A program made the position numbers and the translations under genes. A stretch of 34,240 nucleotides of DNA from positions 1 to 34,240 of the forward strand of contig NZ_BAGK01000024.1 of the NCBI RefSeq assembly GCF_000308795.1. The letters are read 5' to 3'. The notes beneath the pieces are model-generated. The model had not been told where the DNA came from. It was given only the letters and a program-made list of their open reading frames with translations, and ran no database searches. Numbering within the stretch: position 1 is the stretch's first letter; each line of letters starts with the position of its first letter. This document shows, in pieces, positions 1 to 10,245 of the stretch. The stretch comes from Nocardia thailandica NBRC 100428 (GTDB taxonomy: Bacteria; Actinomycetota; Actinomycetes; Mycobacteriales; Mycobacteriaceae).

Positions 1-6
1 AACGCG

Positions 7-24
7 AAAAAACGGCGGCCGTCA
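7..24 (-). terminator. short hairpin plus T-run after the SDR gene
   Basis: Read on the minus strand, the stop codon of the SDR gene runs into a short GC hairpin (ACGG, loop CCG, CCGT, positions 12-22) followed by six T (complement of 7-12). This is the order expected of an intrinsic terminator, but the stem is only 4-5 bp and overlaps the stop codon, so it would be weak. Confidence 0.35.
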
Positions 25-774
25 CCTCGGCGTGAGGTAGTCCCGCCCACCGACGTATACGGTCCGCCCGTTTGCCACCGGCCCGGAGTACGCCGCCGCC
101 ACCGCGGCCGCGAATTCCTCGACGGTCGGCAGCGGCCCGGCCGCGCGGCGTGACCCGACACTGCTCGGGTCACGCCGTTCCAGTAGGCGCACGATGATCG
201 TCCCGTCGATCATGTCGCCGGAGACGACCACGAAACCGATTCCCCGCGACCGGAATCGGTCCTCCATCCCACGCAGCGCGTCCTCGCCCGCGCGTTTGCT
301 CGCGGCGATCGGCTCGTAACCCGGGGGCACCTGGGGATCGCTGGGGAAGAAATGCGCCTGGTGGCTCGTGACGAACACGATGCGCCCGCCGGCGGGAATC
401 AGCGGCAGCAGCTTCGTCACCACCGCTACCTGCGCGTCTCGATTGATTCGGAGCGCGTACCCCGGATCCGCGCCGCGTTCGAGTCCGCCGGAAGCGTTGA
501 GCACCAAGCCGTCCAAGCGCCCGTAGTCCTCCGCGATCCGCGTGCCGAGCGCATCCACCGCCTCCGTATCGGACAGATCGGCACCCACCGCCGCGGCGCT
601 CCCACCGGCCGCGACGATCTCGCCGACCACCCCTTCGGCTCGCTTGCGCTTCTCCCGGTAGTTCACCAGCACGTGCGCCCCCGTGCGGGCGATTCGCCGC
701 GCCGTCTCCGCACCGATGCCCCGCGAACTCCCGGTCACCAGCACGACCCGCCGTCCGTCGACAGCCTCGCCCAC
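22..774 (-). CDS. SDR family oxidoreductase with atypical active site
   Basis: A 250-residue short-chain dehydrogenase/reductase. The N-terminal Rossmann motif TGSSRGIG (residues 14-21) and a NASGG variant of the NNAG motif (93-97) are clear. The catalytic region is odd: Ser137 (VTSH) and Lys160 (AASK) are present, but the position four before the lysine, normally Tyr, is Ile156; a Tyr lies at 153. It may be a degenerate or non-classical SDR. The gene is divergent from the HxlR-type regulator at 828, and the shared 53-bp intergenic region holds a paired operator, so it is probably that regulator's target. Substrate unknown. Confidence 0.85.
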   Translation of the reverse strand: MGEAVDGRRVVLVTGSSRGIGAETARRIARTGAHVLVNYREKRKRAEGVVGEIVAAGGSAAAVGADLSDTEAVDALGTRIAEDYGRLDGLVLNASGGLERGADPGYALRINRDAQVAVVTKLLPLIPAGGRIVFVTSHQAHFFPSDPQVPPGYEPIAASKRAGEDALRGMEDRFRSRGIGFVVVSGDMIDGTIIVRLLERRDPSSVGSRRAAGPLPTVEEFAAAVAAAYSGPVANGRTVYVGGRDYLTPR

Positions 775-795
775 GCCCCACCTCCGTCACGATGC

Positions 796-834
796 TTCTG
801 ATTCAGAACCAACTATCGTGCTTCTGAATGAGAA
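796..834. promoter_or_regulatory. paired TTCT-N5-AGAA operator between SDR and HxlR-type regulator
   Basis: Two 13-bp dyads with the same pattern TTCT-N5-AGAA occupy 796-808 (TTCTGATTCAGAA, a perfect palindrome) and 822-834 (TTCTGAATGAGAA, extended to GCTTCT/AGAAGC at 820-836). Their centres are 26 bp apart. The second covers the start codon of the HxlR-type gene. This is what a dimeric winged-helix regulator controlling itself and the divergent SDR would bind. The sequence pattern is seen; the binding protein is inferred. Confidence 0.7.
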
Positions 835-1154
835 GCGCAACTGACGCATCCGGTGACGCCGACCCGGTCCGCGTCCCACCCACGGCCCTCGACCTCTTCG
901 GTCAACGCTGGATGCTGCGCATCATCTGGGAACTCATCCCCGGCCCGCTCGGCTTCCTCCAGCTGCGTCGCCAGATGGGCAACTGCTCGTCGAGCATGCT
1001 CTCCGACCGCCTCCAGCAGCTCCAGACGGCGGGCATCGTCACCAAGCACGGCCCTCGGGGTTCCTACGAACTGACCTCGCCCGGTCACGGCTTGGCTGCG
1101 GCCCTGCAACCTCTCTGGGACTGGTCTTCCGGGCTCGGCGCAGCCGACGGCTGA
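828..1154 (+). CDS. HxlR-type winged-helix transcriptional regulator
   Basis: A 108-residue protein of the HxlR/DUF24 family of small MarR-like winged-helix regulators. Typical features are the segment FGQRWMLRIIWEL (residues 24-36), the FLQLRRQMG recognition-helix region, the motif SSSMLSDRLQQLQTAGIV and the wing sequence GSYELTSPG. The ATG at 828 lacks a clear Shine-Dalgarno and lies inside an operator-like dyad (820-836), so the mRNA may be leaderless or the gene tightly self-repressed. It is divergent from the SDR at 22-774, its likely target. Members of this family often sense electrophiles or redox stress; no ligand can be deduced here. Confidence 0.88.
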   Translation: MRSATDASGDADPVRVPPTALDLFGQRWMLRIIWELIPGPLGFLQLRRQMGNCSSSMLSDRLQQLQTAGIVTKHGPRGSYELTSPGHGLAAALQPLWDWSSGLGAADG

Positions 1155-1260
1155 GCATCGGCGGGCGCCGGTGTCGGTGGCGAGCCGGTGCCGCCGTGGA
1201 CGGCGGAAGCGCGGTCGCGCCGGGAGCGGCGGGTGCGTGAAATCCGCTGGACACGGGGGA

Positions 1261-1275
1261 TATAACGGGTGCATG
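1261..1275 (+). promoter_or_regulatory. candidate -10 element and leaderless start of the GNAT gene
   Basis: A TATAAC hexamer (1261-1266) ends 6 bp before the ATG at 1273. The nearest purine-rich block (1255-1260) is about 12 nt away, so transcription beginning at or next to the ATG is plausible. No convincing -35 is visible. Weak evidence. Confidence 0.35.
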
Positions 1276-2109
1276 GGTGACGAATCAGCGGTGCTGTTCT
1301 GTGATGCCGGGCTGGCGGCTCGGGTGGAGGCGGCGGAGACCGCGGCGATCGTGGGTGGGGTCGAGTCGGGACTGCGGCGGGGGAGCGGGGGATTCGTTCA
1401 GCGGTTCGGTGGGGGAGCGGCGTGTTTCGGTGGGGCGGGTTCGCCGCTGAACAAGGTGGTGGGGGTCGGGTTCGGGGAGCTGCCGTCGGCCGCGGACTGG
1501 GAGCGGGTCGAGGCGGCGTACGCGGCGGTCGGGGCGCCGGTGCAGGTGGAGCTGGCGACTCTGGCGGACGGCCGGATCGGACGGGAACTCACCGGACGGG
1601 GCTATCGGCTCACTTCCTTCGAGAACGTGCTCGGCATGCGGCTCGGCGCCCGGACCTGGGAGGTGCCCGCGCACCTCGAGATCCGGCGCGACGAGGCCGA
1701 CGGGTTCGAGCGATGGCTGGACGTGGTGGTCGACGGGTTCGCGCACCCGGAGGACGAAGGTCCCGCGCACGAGGAGTTCCCGCGCGAGATCCTCGCCGAG
1801 GTCATGCGGGACCTGGCCGGCGCCGAGGGCGCCCGCCGCTACCTCGCCTACCGCGACGGCACGGCCGCGGGCGCGGGCAGCATGCGTGTCGCTTCGGGCA
1901 TCGCGGCCCTGTCGGGGGCGGCGACGCTGCCCGCCCATCGCGGCAACGGTGTGCAGACGGCGCTGCTGTCGGCGCGGCTCACCGAGGCGACGGCGGACGG
2001 ATGCGACCTGGCGGTGGTGACCACCGAACCGGGTTCCACCTCCCAGCGCAATTCCCAGGGCCGCGGTTTCGCACTGCTCTACACGCGCGCGATCCTGATC
2101 AAGGAGTAG
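1273..2109 (+). CDS. GNAT family N-acetyltransferase
   Basis: A 278-residue protein. The C-terminal half is a GNAT acyl-CoA N-acyltransferase fold: the acetyl-CoA binding motif A reads PAHRGNGVQTALLSARL, followed by a conserved ending (STSQRNSQGRGFALLYTR) typical of motif B. The N-terminal ~120 residues are a less conserved substrate-binding half. The ATG at 1273 is chosen over an upstream in-frame start at 1171 because homology-like sequence begins here and a candidate promoter sits just before it. Substrate unknown. Its 3' end overlaps the convergent DUF433 gene by 11 bp. Confidence 0.85.
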   Translation: MGDESAVLFCDAGLAARVEAAETAAIVGGVESGLRRGSGGFVQRFGGGAACFGGAGSPLNKVVGVGFGELPSAADWERVEAAYAAVGAPVQVELATLADGRIGRELTGRGYRLTSFENVLGMRLGARTWEVPAHLEIRRDEADGFERWLDVVVDGFAHPEDEGPAHEEFPREILAEVMRDLAGAEGARRYLAYRDGTAAGAGSMRVASGIAALSGAATLPAHRGNGVQTALLSARLTEATADGCDLAVVTTEPGSTSQRNSQGRGFALLYTRAILIKE

Positions 2110-2329
2110 GGCCGGATTCGGTATCGGGGACGCTGCGCAGCGCCGCGTATTCGAGCGCGGCGAGCAATTCGTCGAATTCCAGGCCGGGTATTCGCGTGAA
2201 AAGATCCTCGACCGCGGTCCCGTTCGACAACAGCCCGATCAGCATCTCTATCCGGTACCTGATCCCGCGCACCACCGTGCTACCGAGGCAGCGCCCCGGA
2301 TGCCGGGAAAACCGGTGCTGGTGGGACAT
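2099..2329 (-). CDS. DUF433 domain protein (VapB-like antitoxin fold)
   Basis: A 76-residue protein matching the DUF433 pattern: an RHPGRCLGSTVVRGIRY segment (residues 9-25), then a helix IEMLIGLLSNGTAVEDLF, and the acidic ending FDELLAALEYAAL. DUF433 proteins have a small winged-helix fold and are often antitoxins of type II modules. No toxin partner (PIN or DUF5615 type) lies next to it, so it may be solitary. The sequence has diverged from the usual GGRPVIRGTRIPV core. It converges on the GNAT gene with an 11-bp overlap. Confidence 0.7.
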   Translation of the reverse strand: MSHQHRFSRHPGRCLGSTVVRGIRYRIEMLIGLLSNGTAVEDLFTRIPGLEFDELLAALEYAALRSVPDTESGPTP

Positions 2330-2505
2330 GAATGCACGCTACCTGGACCGATACCGTATTCCAGGGATCTTGACGACTCTGTGTCGTTCTCGTGTTCCGC
2401 CGGTCGGACGGCCACAATCTCGCGCATGCTTTCGAGCCCCTCGGAGTCGGCCGAATTCCTCGCCGCCGTCCCGGTCCTGGGAGTATGGGAATTGGTGGCG
2501 CCGCG

Positions 2506-3069
2506 CTATGACGTGCGGGCGGCACGGAGGGTCTCGGTCGCCTGCCGTACGCGAATCGCGCGCTCGGCCGGGGTGCGGGCTTTCAGGATCGGGAGATAGA
2601 GGCCGTAGCGGGCGGAGCGGGCGAGGCCGTCGTAGGTCCGGCGGAGATCGGGCTCGGCGGCCAGCGCGTCGGCGAGTTCGGCGGGGGTGCGGGCGGTGCG
2701 CTGGCGTTCGTAGGCCGCGGCCCAGCGGCCGTCCGCCTGTGCCGCGGCGACGGCCGCGAAGCCGGGCTCGCGCATCCGGCCCGCGGCGATGAGCGCCTCG
2801 GCCTTCGCCACGTTGACCTGGGACCAGGGGCTGCCGGGGCGGCGCGGGGAGTACCGCTGCAGGTAGTGGTGCTCGTCGAGGCGGCGGCGGTGCGAGTCGA
2901 TCCAGCCGAAACACAGGGCGCCGTCGAGGGTTTCGGTGATGGTGACCGAGCGCTCCGGCGCGCCCTTCTTGGCGATGCGCACCCAGATCTCGGTGGCCTC
3001 GGCATGGTGGGCGGCCAGCCATTGCTCCCACTCACCCGCGTCGGCACAGATCAGGAATTCGATGTCCAT
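2506..3069 (-). CDS. YdeI/OmpD-associated family protein
   Basis: A protein of about 187 residues of the YdeI/OmpD-associated (bacteriocin-protection) family. Hallmarks are EWEQWLAAHHAEATEIWVRIAKKG near the N-terminus, CFGWIDS, the block YSPRRPGSPWSQVN, and the C-terminal degenerate helical region. The molecular function of the family is unknown. The start is uncertain: ATG at 3069 has GGAG just upstream and begins right at the domain, while an ATG at 3099 would add 10 residues but lies inside a 10-bp inverted repeat. The upstream gene on the same strand is the TetR regulator at 3118, so the two may form an operon. Confidence 0.83.
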   Translation of the reverse strand: MDIEFLICADAGEWEQWLAAHHAEATEIWVRIAKKGAPERSVTITETLDGALCFGWIDSHRRRLDEHHYLQRYSPRRPGSPWSQVNVAKAEALIAAGRMREPGFAAVAAAQADGRWAAAYERQRTARTPAELADALAAEPDLRRTYDGLARSARYGLYLPILKARTPAERAIRVRQATETLRAARTS

Positions 3070-3087
3070 GCGCTCCATCGTCACAGG

Positions 3088-3114
3088 CAAAGTGCTCATC
3101 CAGAGAGCACTTTG
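3088..3114. repeat. 10-bp inverted repeat between TetR stop and YdeI-like gene
   Basis: CAAAGTGCTC (3088-3097) and GAGCACTTTG (3105-3114) are perfect inverted repeats around a 7-nt spacer. It starts 3 nt after the TetR stop codon in the minus direction and covers the upstream ATG candidate (3099) of the YdeI-like gene. It could be a transcription terminator without a T-run, an RNA hairpin controlling the downstream start, or a protein operator. Confidence 0.6.
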
Positions 3115-3117
3115 AGC

Positions 3118-3714
3118 TCAGGATTCGCGGAGCCCTTCGAGCAGCGCGAGGACCGCGGCGCGGGCCTGTTCCGCGCGGACGGGATCGTCGACGCCTTGCA
3201 GCTGGAAGGCCCAGTGGGCCTCGAAGAGGCACGCGACGGCGTAGGCGGTGGCGGCGATCCGCTCGGGGGCGGCGGCGGGGAAGTCGGCGGCGAGCCGCTG
3301 TTCGATCCCGGGCAGCCAGCGACGGGTCCACAGTTCGCGCAGGCGGTCGCGGACCAGCGGCTCGCGGGCGGCCACGGCGGCCAGCTCGCTCCAGACCACC
3401 AGGTCGTCGCGGCTCTCGTAGACGCCGGGGGTGAACATCCGGGTGACCCGTTCCTCGACCGTGCCCTCCGCGCCGAGGGACACCAGCGCGTCACCGTACT
3501 CGGCGACCGCCTCGGTCACGAACGCCTGCATCAGCCCCTCCCGGCTGCCGAAATAGTGCAGCACGAGCGTGCGCTGCACCCCGGCCGCAGAGGCGACCCG
3601 CGACAGCGTGGTGCCGGCGAAACCGTCGGCGGCGACCACCGATCGCGCGGCCCGCAGGATCTGCCCGATCCGCTCGGTGGCCTTGCTCGGTCGGCCGACT
3701 TTATTTACTGTCAT
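3118..3714 (-). CDS. TetR family transcriptional regulator
   Basis: A 198-residue TetR repressor. The N-terminal helix-turn-helix is complete (FAGTTLSRVASAAGVQRTLVLHYF, about residues 33-56), preceded by a basic arm NKVGRPSKATERIG. The C-terminal ligand domain resembles no specific subfamily I recognise. The ATG at 3714 is the first start in frame and sits inside a palindrome (3702-3725), so the gene is probably autoregulated. The divergent saccharopine-dehydrogenase-like gene starts 31 bp away and is the obvious second target. Confidence 0.9.
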   Translation of the reverse strand: MTVNKVGRPSKATERIGQILRAARSVVAADGFAGTTLSRVASAAGVQRTLVLHYFGSREGLMQAFVTEAVAEYGDALVSLGAEGTVEERVTRMFTPGVYESRDDLVVWSELAAVAAREPLVRDRLRELWTRRWLPGIEQRLAADFPAAAPERIAATAYAVACLFEAHWAFQLQGVDDPVRAEQARAAVLALLEGLRES

Positions 3715-3725
3715 GACAGTCAATA
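3702..3725. promoter_or_regulatory. TetR-type palindromic operator
   Basis: The 14-bp core ACTGTCATGACAGT (3707-3720) is a perfect palindrome. With one mismatched pair on each side it extends to 24 bp (TATT...AATA, 3702-3725). It covers the start codon of the TetR gene and lies 20-43 bp before the ATG of the divergent gene at 3745, the expected place for a TetR operator controlling both. Confidence 0.8.
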
Positions 3726-3744
3726 TATTCGGAAGGGGTCGGTC

Positions 3745-4953
3745 ATGCGAGTCATCGCACTGGGGGGAGCGGGCGAGATGGGTCGCGCCGCCGCGCGGGT
3801 CCTGCACGACGACGACCGGGTCACCGCCCTGACCGTCGCCGACCGGGACGGCGCCGCGGCGGCCGAGGTGGCGGGCGGGCTCGGCGCGAAGGCGACGGCC
3901 AGGACGCTCGACGCCACCGATCGGCGCGCGCTCGTCGCGGCCTTCCGCGAGGGGGACCTGGTGGTCAACACCGTCGGCCCGTTCTTCCGCTTCGGCCCGC
4001 CCGTGCTCGCCGCCGCCATCGAGGGCCGGACCGACTACATCGACATCTGCGACGATCCACAGCCCACCCTGGACATGCTCGCCCTCGACGCGCGGGCGCG
4101 GGCCGCAGGGGTCACGGCGCTGCTGGGCATGGGGGCAAGTCCCGGCATCGCCAACCTGCTCGCCGTGCTCGCGGGCGCCGAGCTCGAGCGGGTCGAGACG
4201 GTGGTGACCGGCTGGAACATCCACGACGCCCAGCCGCAACGCGGCGGCGCGCAGCCCAGCGCCGCGGTCGTGCACGGCATGGAACAGATCAGCGGGGTCA
4301 TCCCGGTCACCCGCGCCGGGCTGCTGGTGGATCATCCCGCGCTGGAACCGATTCCGCTCGACTATCCGGGGCTCGGCACGGCGCTGGGCCGCAGTTTCGG
4401 TCACCCGGAGCCGGTCACGCTGCCGCGGGCGTTCCCCGGCCTGCGGGAGGCGACCTGCGTGGTGATCGGCGATCGCGCGACGATGGCCGCGCTGATGACC
4501 CTGCGCTGGAGCATCGATCGCGGCCTGCTGAGCCTGGACGGTGCCGCGCGCGTGGCGAGCCTGATCGAACGGCTGCAACCCGCCGACACGCTGCGCCAGC
4601 TGACCTCGGCCGGCCTGCCCCCGCTGTTCGCGATCGCCACCGGCCCGCGCGCGGGGCGCCGCGCGACCGCCGCGACGGCGTTGTGTCAGGTCCCCGGGCT
4701 GACCATGGCCGAGAACACCGGCGTCCCGCTGGCGGTGGCGGCGCTGCTCCTGCCCGACCTGCGCGTGCCGGGCGTGCACACACCGGAGACCCTGCTCGAC
4801 CCCGGCCGCTTCTTCGCGGCCCTGGCACCGCACTGCCTCGGCACGCCCGGTCCCGGCGCGATGACCGTCACCACCACGAGCTGGAACACGCCGGGGGAGA
4901 ACGACGCCGCGCTCTCCTCGACCCTGCTCACCGCCCTGCTGACGGTGCGCTGA
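3745..4953 (+). CDS. saccharopine dehydrogenase NADP-binding family protein
   Basis: A 402-residue protein. The N-terminus is a Rossmann domain (VIALGGAGEMGRAAARVL, residues 3-20; then VADRDG, and NTVGPFFRFGPPVLAAAIE) of the saccharopine dehydrogenase / trans-acting enoyl reductase type, followed by DYIDICDD and GMGASPGIANLL, which are characteristic of this family. The start has a good ribosome site (GGAAGGGG, 3731-3738). The substrate is not predictable: the family includes lysine-pathway enzymes and lipid enoyl reductases. It is divergent from and probably controlled by the TetR gene at 3118. It ends 3 bp before the convergent hsaB. Confidence 0.85.
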   Translation: MRVIALGGAGEMGRAAARVLHDDDRVTALTVADRDGAAAAEVAGGLGAKATARTLDATDRRALVAAFREGDLVVNTVGPFFRFGPPVLAAAIEGRTDYIDICDDPQPTLDMLALDARARAAGVTALLGMGASPGIANLLAVLAGAELERVETVVTGWNIHDAQPQRGGAQPSAAVVHGMEQISGVIPVTRAGLLVDHPALEPIPLDYPGLGTALGRSFGHPEPVTLPRAFPGLREATCVVIGDRATMAALMTLRWSIDRGLLSLDGAARVASLIERLQPADTLRQLTSAGLPPLFAIATGPRAGRRATAATALCQVPGLTMAENTGVPLAVAALLLPDLRVPGVHTPETLLDPGRFFAALAPHCLGTPGPGAMTVTTTSWNTPGENDAALSSTLLTALLTVR

Positions 4954-4956
4954 GCG

Positions 4957-5535
4957 CTACAGCCAGGTGTCGAGGCTGGTCGTGGTGAGGAAGTGGTCGA
5001 GATCGGCGCGCCAGGGCGCCGGGGTGGTCTTGTCCGGCTCGATGCCGGTGTACTGGCCGCGATAGAACAGCAGCGGGCGGCCGTTGGTGGTCTCCGACGA
5101 CTCGGTCAGGGCGTGCACCCGCCCGATGACGATGTAGTGGTCGCCGCCGTCGACCACCGAGTCGACGGTGCAGTCGATGGTCGCCAGCGAGGCCGCCAGC
5201 GCGGGGACGCCCAGGCCCGTCGCCGCCCACTCCACCCCGGCGAACTTGTCGGGTTCGCGCGAGCCGAAGCGGGCGCACACCGGCTGCTGCTCCTCGGCGA
5301 GCACGTTGACGCAGAAGCGGCCGTTGGCCTCGATGGCCGCCCAGGACCGTGAGCCCTTGGTCGGGCAGAACAGCACGAGCGGCGGATCGAGGGACAGGGC
5401 GGCGAAGGACTGACAGGCGAACCCGACCGGGTTGCCGTCGGGGTCGAGCGTGGTGATCACGGTGATGCCGGTGCAGAACTGCCCCAGCACATTACGGAAT
5501 TTCCGGCCGTCGATCGCCGGTGTCTGTTCGGTCAT
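4957..5535 (-). CDS. hsaB: HsaB, flavin reductase of the 3-HSA hydroxylase
   Basis: A 192-residue flavin reductase domain protein (RKFRNVLGQFCTGITVITT and GFACQSFAALSLDPPLVLFC-type blocks, then GDHYIVIGRVHAL). In the cholesterol pathway HsaB supplies reduced flavin to HsaA for hydroxylation of 3-HSA to 3,4-DHSA. Assignment rests on the fold, the length (Mycobacterium tuberculosis HsaB is slightly shorter) and its place as last gene of hsaADCB. The ATG at 5535 is preferred to an upstream in-frame start at 5592 inside hsaC, because the family begins near here; the gap to hsaC is 17 bp. The gene ends 3 bp from the convergent saccharopine-dehydrogenase-like gene, so no dedicated terminator is possible between them. 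Confidence 0.93.
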   Translation of the reverse strand: MTEQTPAIDGRKFRNVLGQFCTGITVITTLDPDGNPVGFACQSFAALSLDPPLVLFCPTKGSRSWAAIEANGRFCVNVLAEEQQPVCARFGSREPDKFAGVEWAATGLGVPALAASLATIDCTVDSVVDGGDHYIVIGRVHALTESSETTNGRPLLFYRGQYTGIEPDKTTPAPWRADLDHFLTTTSLDTWL

Positions 5536-5552
5536 GTCCTTCGCCCCCGTTC

Positions 5553-8512
<2,960 letters not shown>

Positions 8513-8546
8513 CTCGGGGCCAGCTCCTGGTTCTTTACGGAAGATC

Positions 8547-8589
8547 GACAACGTGTTCTCGTTCGATGTTGAGATTAGAACAGGTTCTC
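8547..8589. promoter_or_regulatory. KstR-like operator pair upstream of hsaA
   Basis: The KstR consensus is TnnAACnnGTTnnA. Positions 8576-8589 read TAGAACAGGTTCTC, matching every fixed position except the last; its core AGAACAGGTTCT (8577-8588) has perfect 5-bp arms. A second core AACGTGTT lies at 8550-8557 but lacks the outer T and A. They sit 38-77 bp upstream of hsaA. Together with the kshA-proximal box they make this intergenic region a likely KstR-controlled divergent promoter. Confidence 0.7.
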
Positions 8590-8679
8590 ATTCTGTGTCG
8601 AGTATCCCCCGCAACCATGGAATTGAACAGCAGCTTGGGACGTACTTTGCGGGATGACTGGCGTGAAGTGACCGTGTTT

Positions 8680-8693
8680 TGTAACGTGTTCTA
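8680..8693. promoter_or_regulatory. KstR operator upstream of kshA
   Basis: TGTAACGTGTTCTA matches all fixed positions of the KstR motif TnnAACnnGTTnnA. It ends 20 bp before the kshA ATG, where a bound repressor would block the promoter. KstR itself is not encoded in this window. A strong ribosome site (AAGGAGG, 8700-8706) follows. Confidence 0.82.
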
Positions 8694-8713
8694 GTAACGA
8701 AGGAGGGTTCGGG

Positions 8714-9913
8714 ATGGCAGTCAACCCCAAGGTCAGGGAACTCGACGTCGGCACCGCGCCGACCCGGTATGCGCGCGGCTGGCACTGCGTCGGTCTGGCC
8801 TCGACATATCGCGACGGCAAGCCGCACGCGATCGAGATCTTCGGCACCAAGCTGGTGGTCTGGGCCGACAGCAACGACGAGCTGCGCGTCCTCGACGCGT
8901 ACTGCAGGCACATGGGCGGCGACCTGAGCATGGGCACGGTCAAGGGCGACGACATCGCCTGCCCGTTCCACGACTGGCGCTGGGGCGCCAGCGGCAAGTG
9001 CACGTCGATTCCCTACGCCCGCCGGGTGCCGCCGCTGGCGCGGACCCGCAAGTGGACCACCCTGGAACGCAACGGTCAGCTGTTCATCTGGCACGACCAC
9101 GAGGGCAACCCGCCCGCGCCCGAGGTGACGATCCCGCACATCGAGGGTCCGTACACGACCGCCGACGGCGCGCCGAGCGAGACCCACGACAGCGGCTGGA
9201 CCGACTGGACCTGGAACACGATGGTGATCGAGGGCTCCAACTGCCGCGAGATCATCGACAACGTGGTCGACATGGCCCACTTCTTCTACATCCACTACGC
9301 CTTCCCGACGTACTTCAAGAACGTCTTCGAAGGCCACGTGGCGACCCAGTTCCTCGAGACCAAGGGCCGCCCGGATGTCGGGATGGCGGCCAAGTACGGC
9401 GGCGAGACGCTGCTGAAGTCGGAGGCGTCCTACTTCGGCCCGTCCTACATGATCAATCCGCTGACCAACATCTACGGCGGCTACGAGATCAAGGTCGTGC
9501 TGATCAACTGCCACTACCCGATCTCGCAGGACTCGTTCGTGCTGCAGTACGGCCTGACGGTGGAGAAGCCCAAGGGCATCGACGACGAGACCGCCACCCG
9601 GCTCGCGCAGACGATGACCGACTTCTTCGGCGACGGCTTCCTCCAGGACGTGGAGATCTGGAAGCACAAGTCCAAGGTCGAGAACCCGCTGCTGTGCGAG
9701 GAGGACGGCCCGGTCTACCAGCTGCGCCGCTGGTACGAGCAGTTCTACGTCGACGCCGCCGACGTCACCGAGAAGATGACCCAGCGCTTCGAGTTCGAGG
9801 TCGACACCGACAAGGCCAACGAGGCCTGGGAGGCCGAGGTCGCCGAGAACCTGCGGCGCAAGCGCGAGGCGGAAGAGGCCGCGGCGGCTCAGGAAGCCGA
9901 GGCGGGCGTCTGA
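8714..9913 (+). CDS. kshA: KshA, oxygenase component of 3-ketosteroid 9-alpha-hydroxylase
   Basis: A 399-residue Rieske non-heme iron oxygenase. It hydroxylates C9 of 3-ketosteroids, which triggers ring B opening, using electrons from the reductase KshB (not in this window). The Rieske cluster ligands are C64-x-H66 and C83-x2-H86; the mononuclear iron ligands are His189, His194 and Asp312, with the usual bridging region NVVDMAHFFYIHY. The C-terminus is a charged Ala/Glu-rich helix. Preceded by a perfect KstR box and a strong ribosome site. In M. tuberculosis kshA (Rv3526) is far from hsaA; here it is directly divergent from the hsa operon. Several KshA paralogues exist in related genera, so substrate preference cannot be told. 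Confidence 0.95.
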   Translation: MAVNPKVRELDVGTAPTRYARGWHCVGLASTYRDGKPHAIEIFGTKLVVWADSNDELRVLDAYCRHMGGDLSMGTVKGDDIACPFHDWRWGASGKCTSIPYARRVPPLARTRKWTTLERNGQLFIWHDHEGNPPAPEVTIPHIEGPYTTADGAPSETHDSGWTDWTWNTMVIEGSNCREIIDNVVDMAHFFYIHYAFPTYFKNVFEGHVATQFLETKGRPDVGMAAKYGGETLLKSEASYFGPSYMINPLTNIYGGYEIKVVLINCHYPISQDSFVLQYGLTVEKPKGIDDETATRLAQTMTDFFGDGFLQDVEIWKHKSKVENPLLCEEDGPVYQLRRWYEQFYVDAADVTEKMTQRFEFEVDTDKANEAWEAEVAENLRRKREAEEAAAAQEAEAGV

Positions 9914-10245
9914 TGACGGCGAGCTGGGCCAAGGCGCCGGATTTCGCCGATCAGCCCGCGCGGCAGGCGCAGGTGCGGGCCCAGACCGCCGTCGATCGTG
10001 AGCACTACCTGGACGAGGGTCTGGCACCGCTGCGGTGCCAGACCTGCCAGGCGGCGGTGCTGGTGCGCAAGTCGAGCGCCCAGCAGACCTCGGTCCAGTG
10101 GACCGAACGCCCCGAGACGCGCTGCTCCTACTTCGCCGAGCGCAACAGCGCCGCGCCGCGGCCGGGCAGGCCCGACACCTGCCCGCAGCTGGCCAAGACC
10201 ATCGCGTGGGCGGTCGAGGAAGGCGTCATCGACGTGCCGGAGTGA
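9913..10245 (+). CDS. small four-cysteine protein translationally coupled to kshA
   Basis: A 110-residue protein starting at the ATG that overlaps the kshA stop (TGATGA), so translation is coupled. It has a CxxC pair (RCQTCQ, residues 42-45 approx.) and two further single cysteines (ETRCSYF and PDTCPQL) in the second half, a pattern that could bind zinc or an iron-sulfur cluster, or simply be redox active. No known domain is recognised. M. tuberculosis also has a small uncharacterised gene next to kshA (Rv3527), but I cannot verify homology. An electron-transfer, assembly or stability role for KshA is inference from the coupling only. Confidence 0.8.
   Translation: MTASWAKAPDFADQPARQAQVRAQTAVDREHYLDEGLAPLRCQTCQAAVLVRKSSAQQTSVQWTERPETRCSYFAERNSAAPRPGRPDTCPQLAKTIAWAVEEGVIDVPE

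Noticed and set aside
2099..2329. Toxin-antitoxin module around the DUF433 gene
   Set aside because: No PIN, DUF5615 or other toxin ORF lies on either side; only a solitary antitoxin-like gene can be claimed.
2300..2599. 99-codon plus-strand frame between the DUF433 and YdeI-like genes
   Set aside because: No recognisable similarity, no ribosome site and it runs into the YdeI-like gene on the opposite strand.
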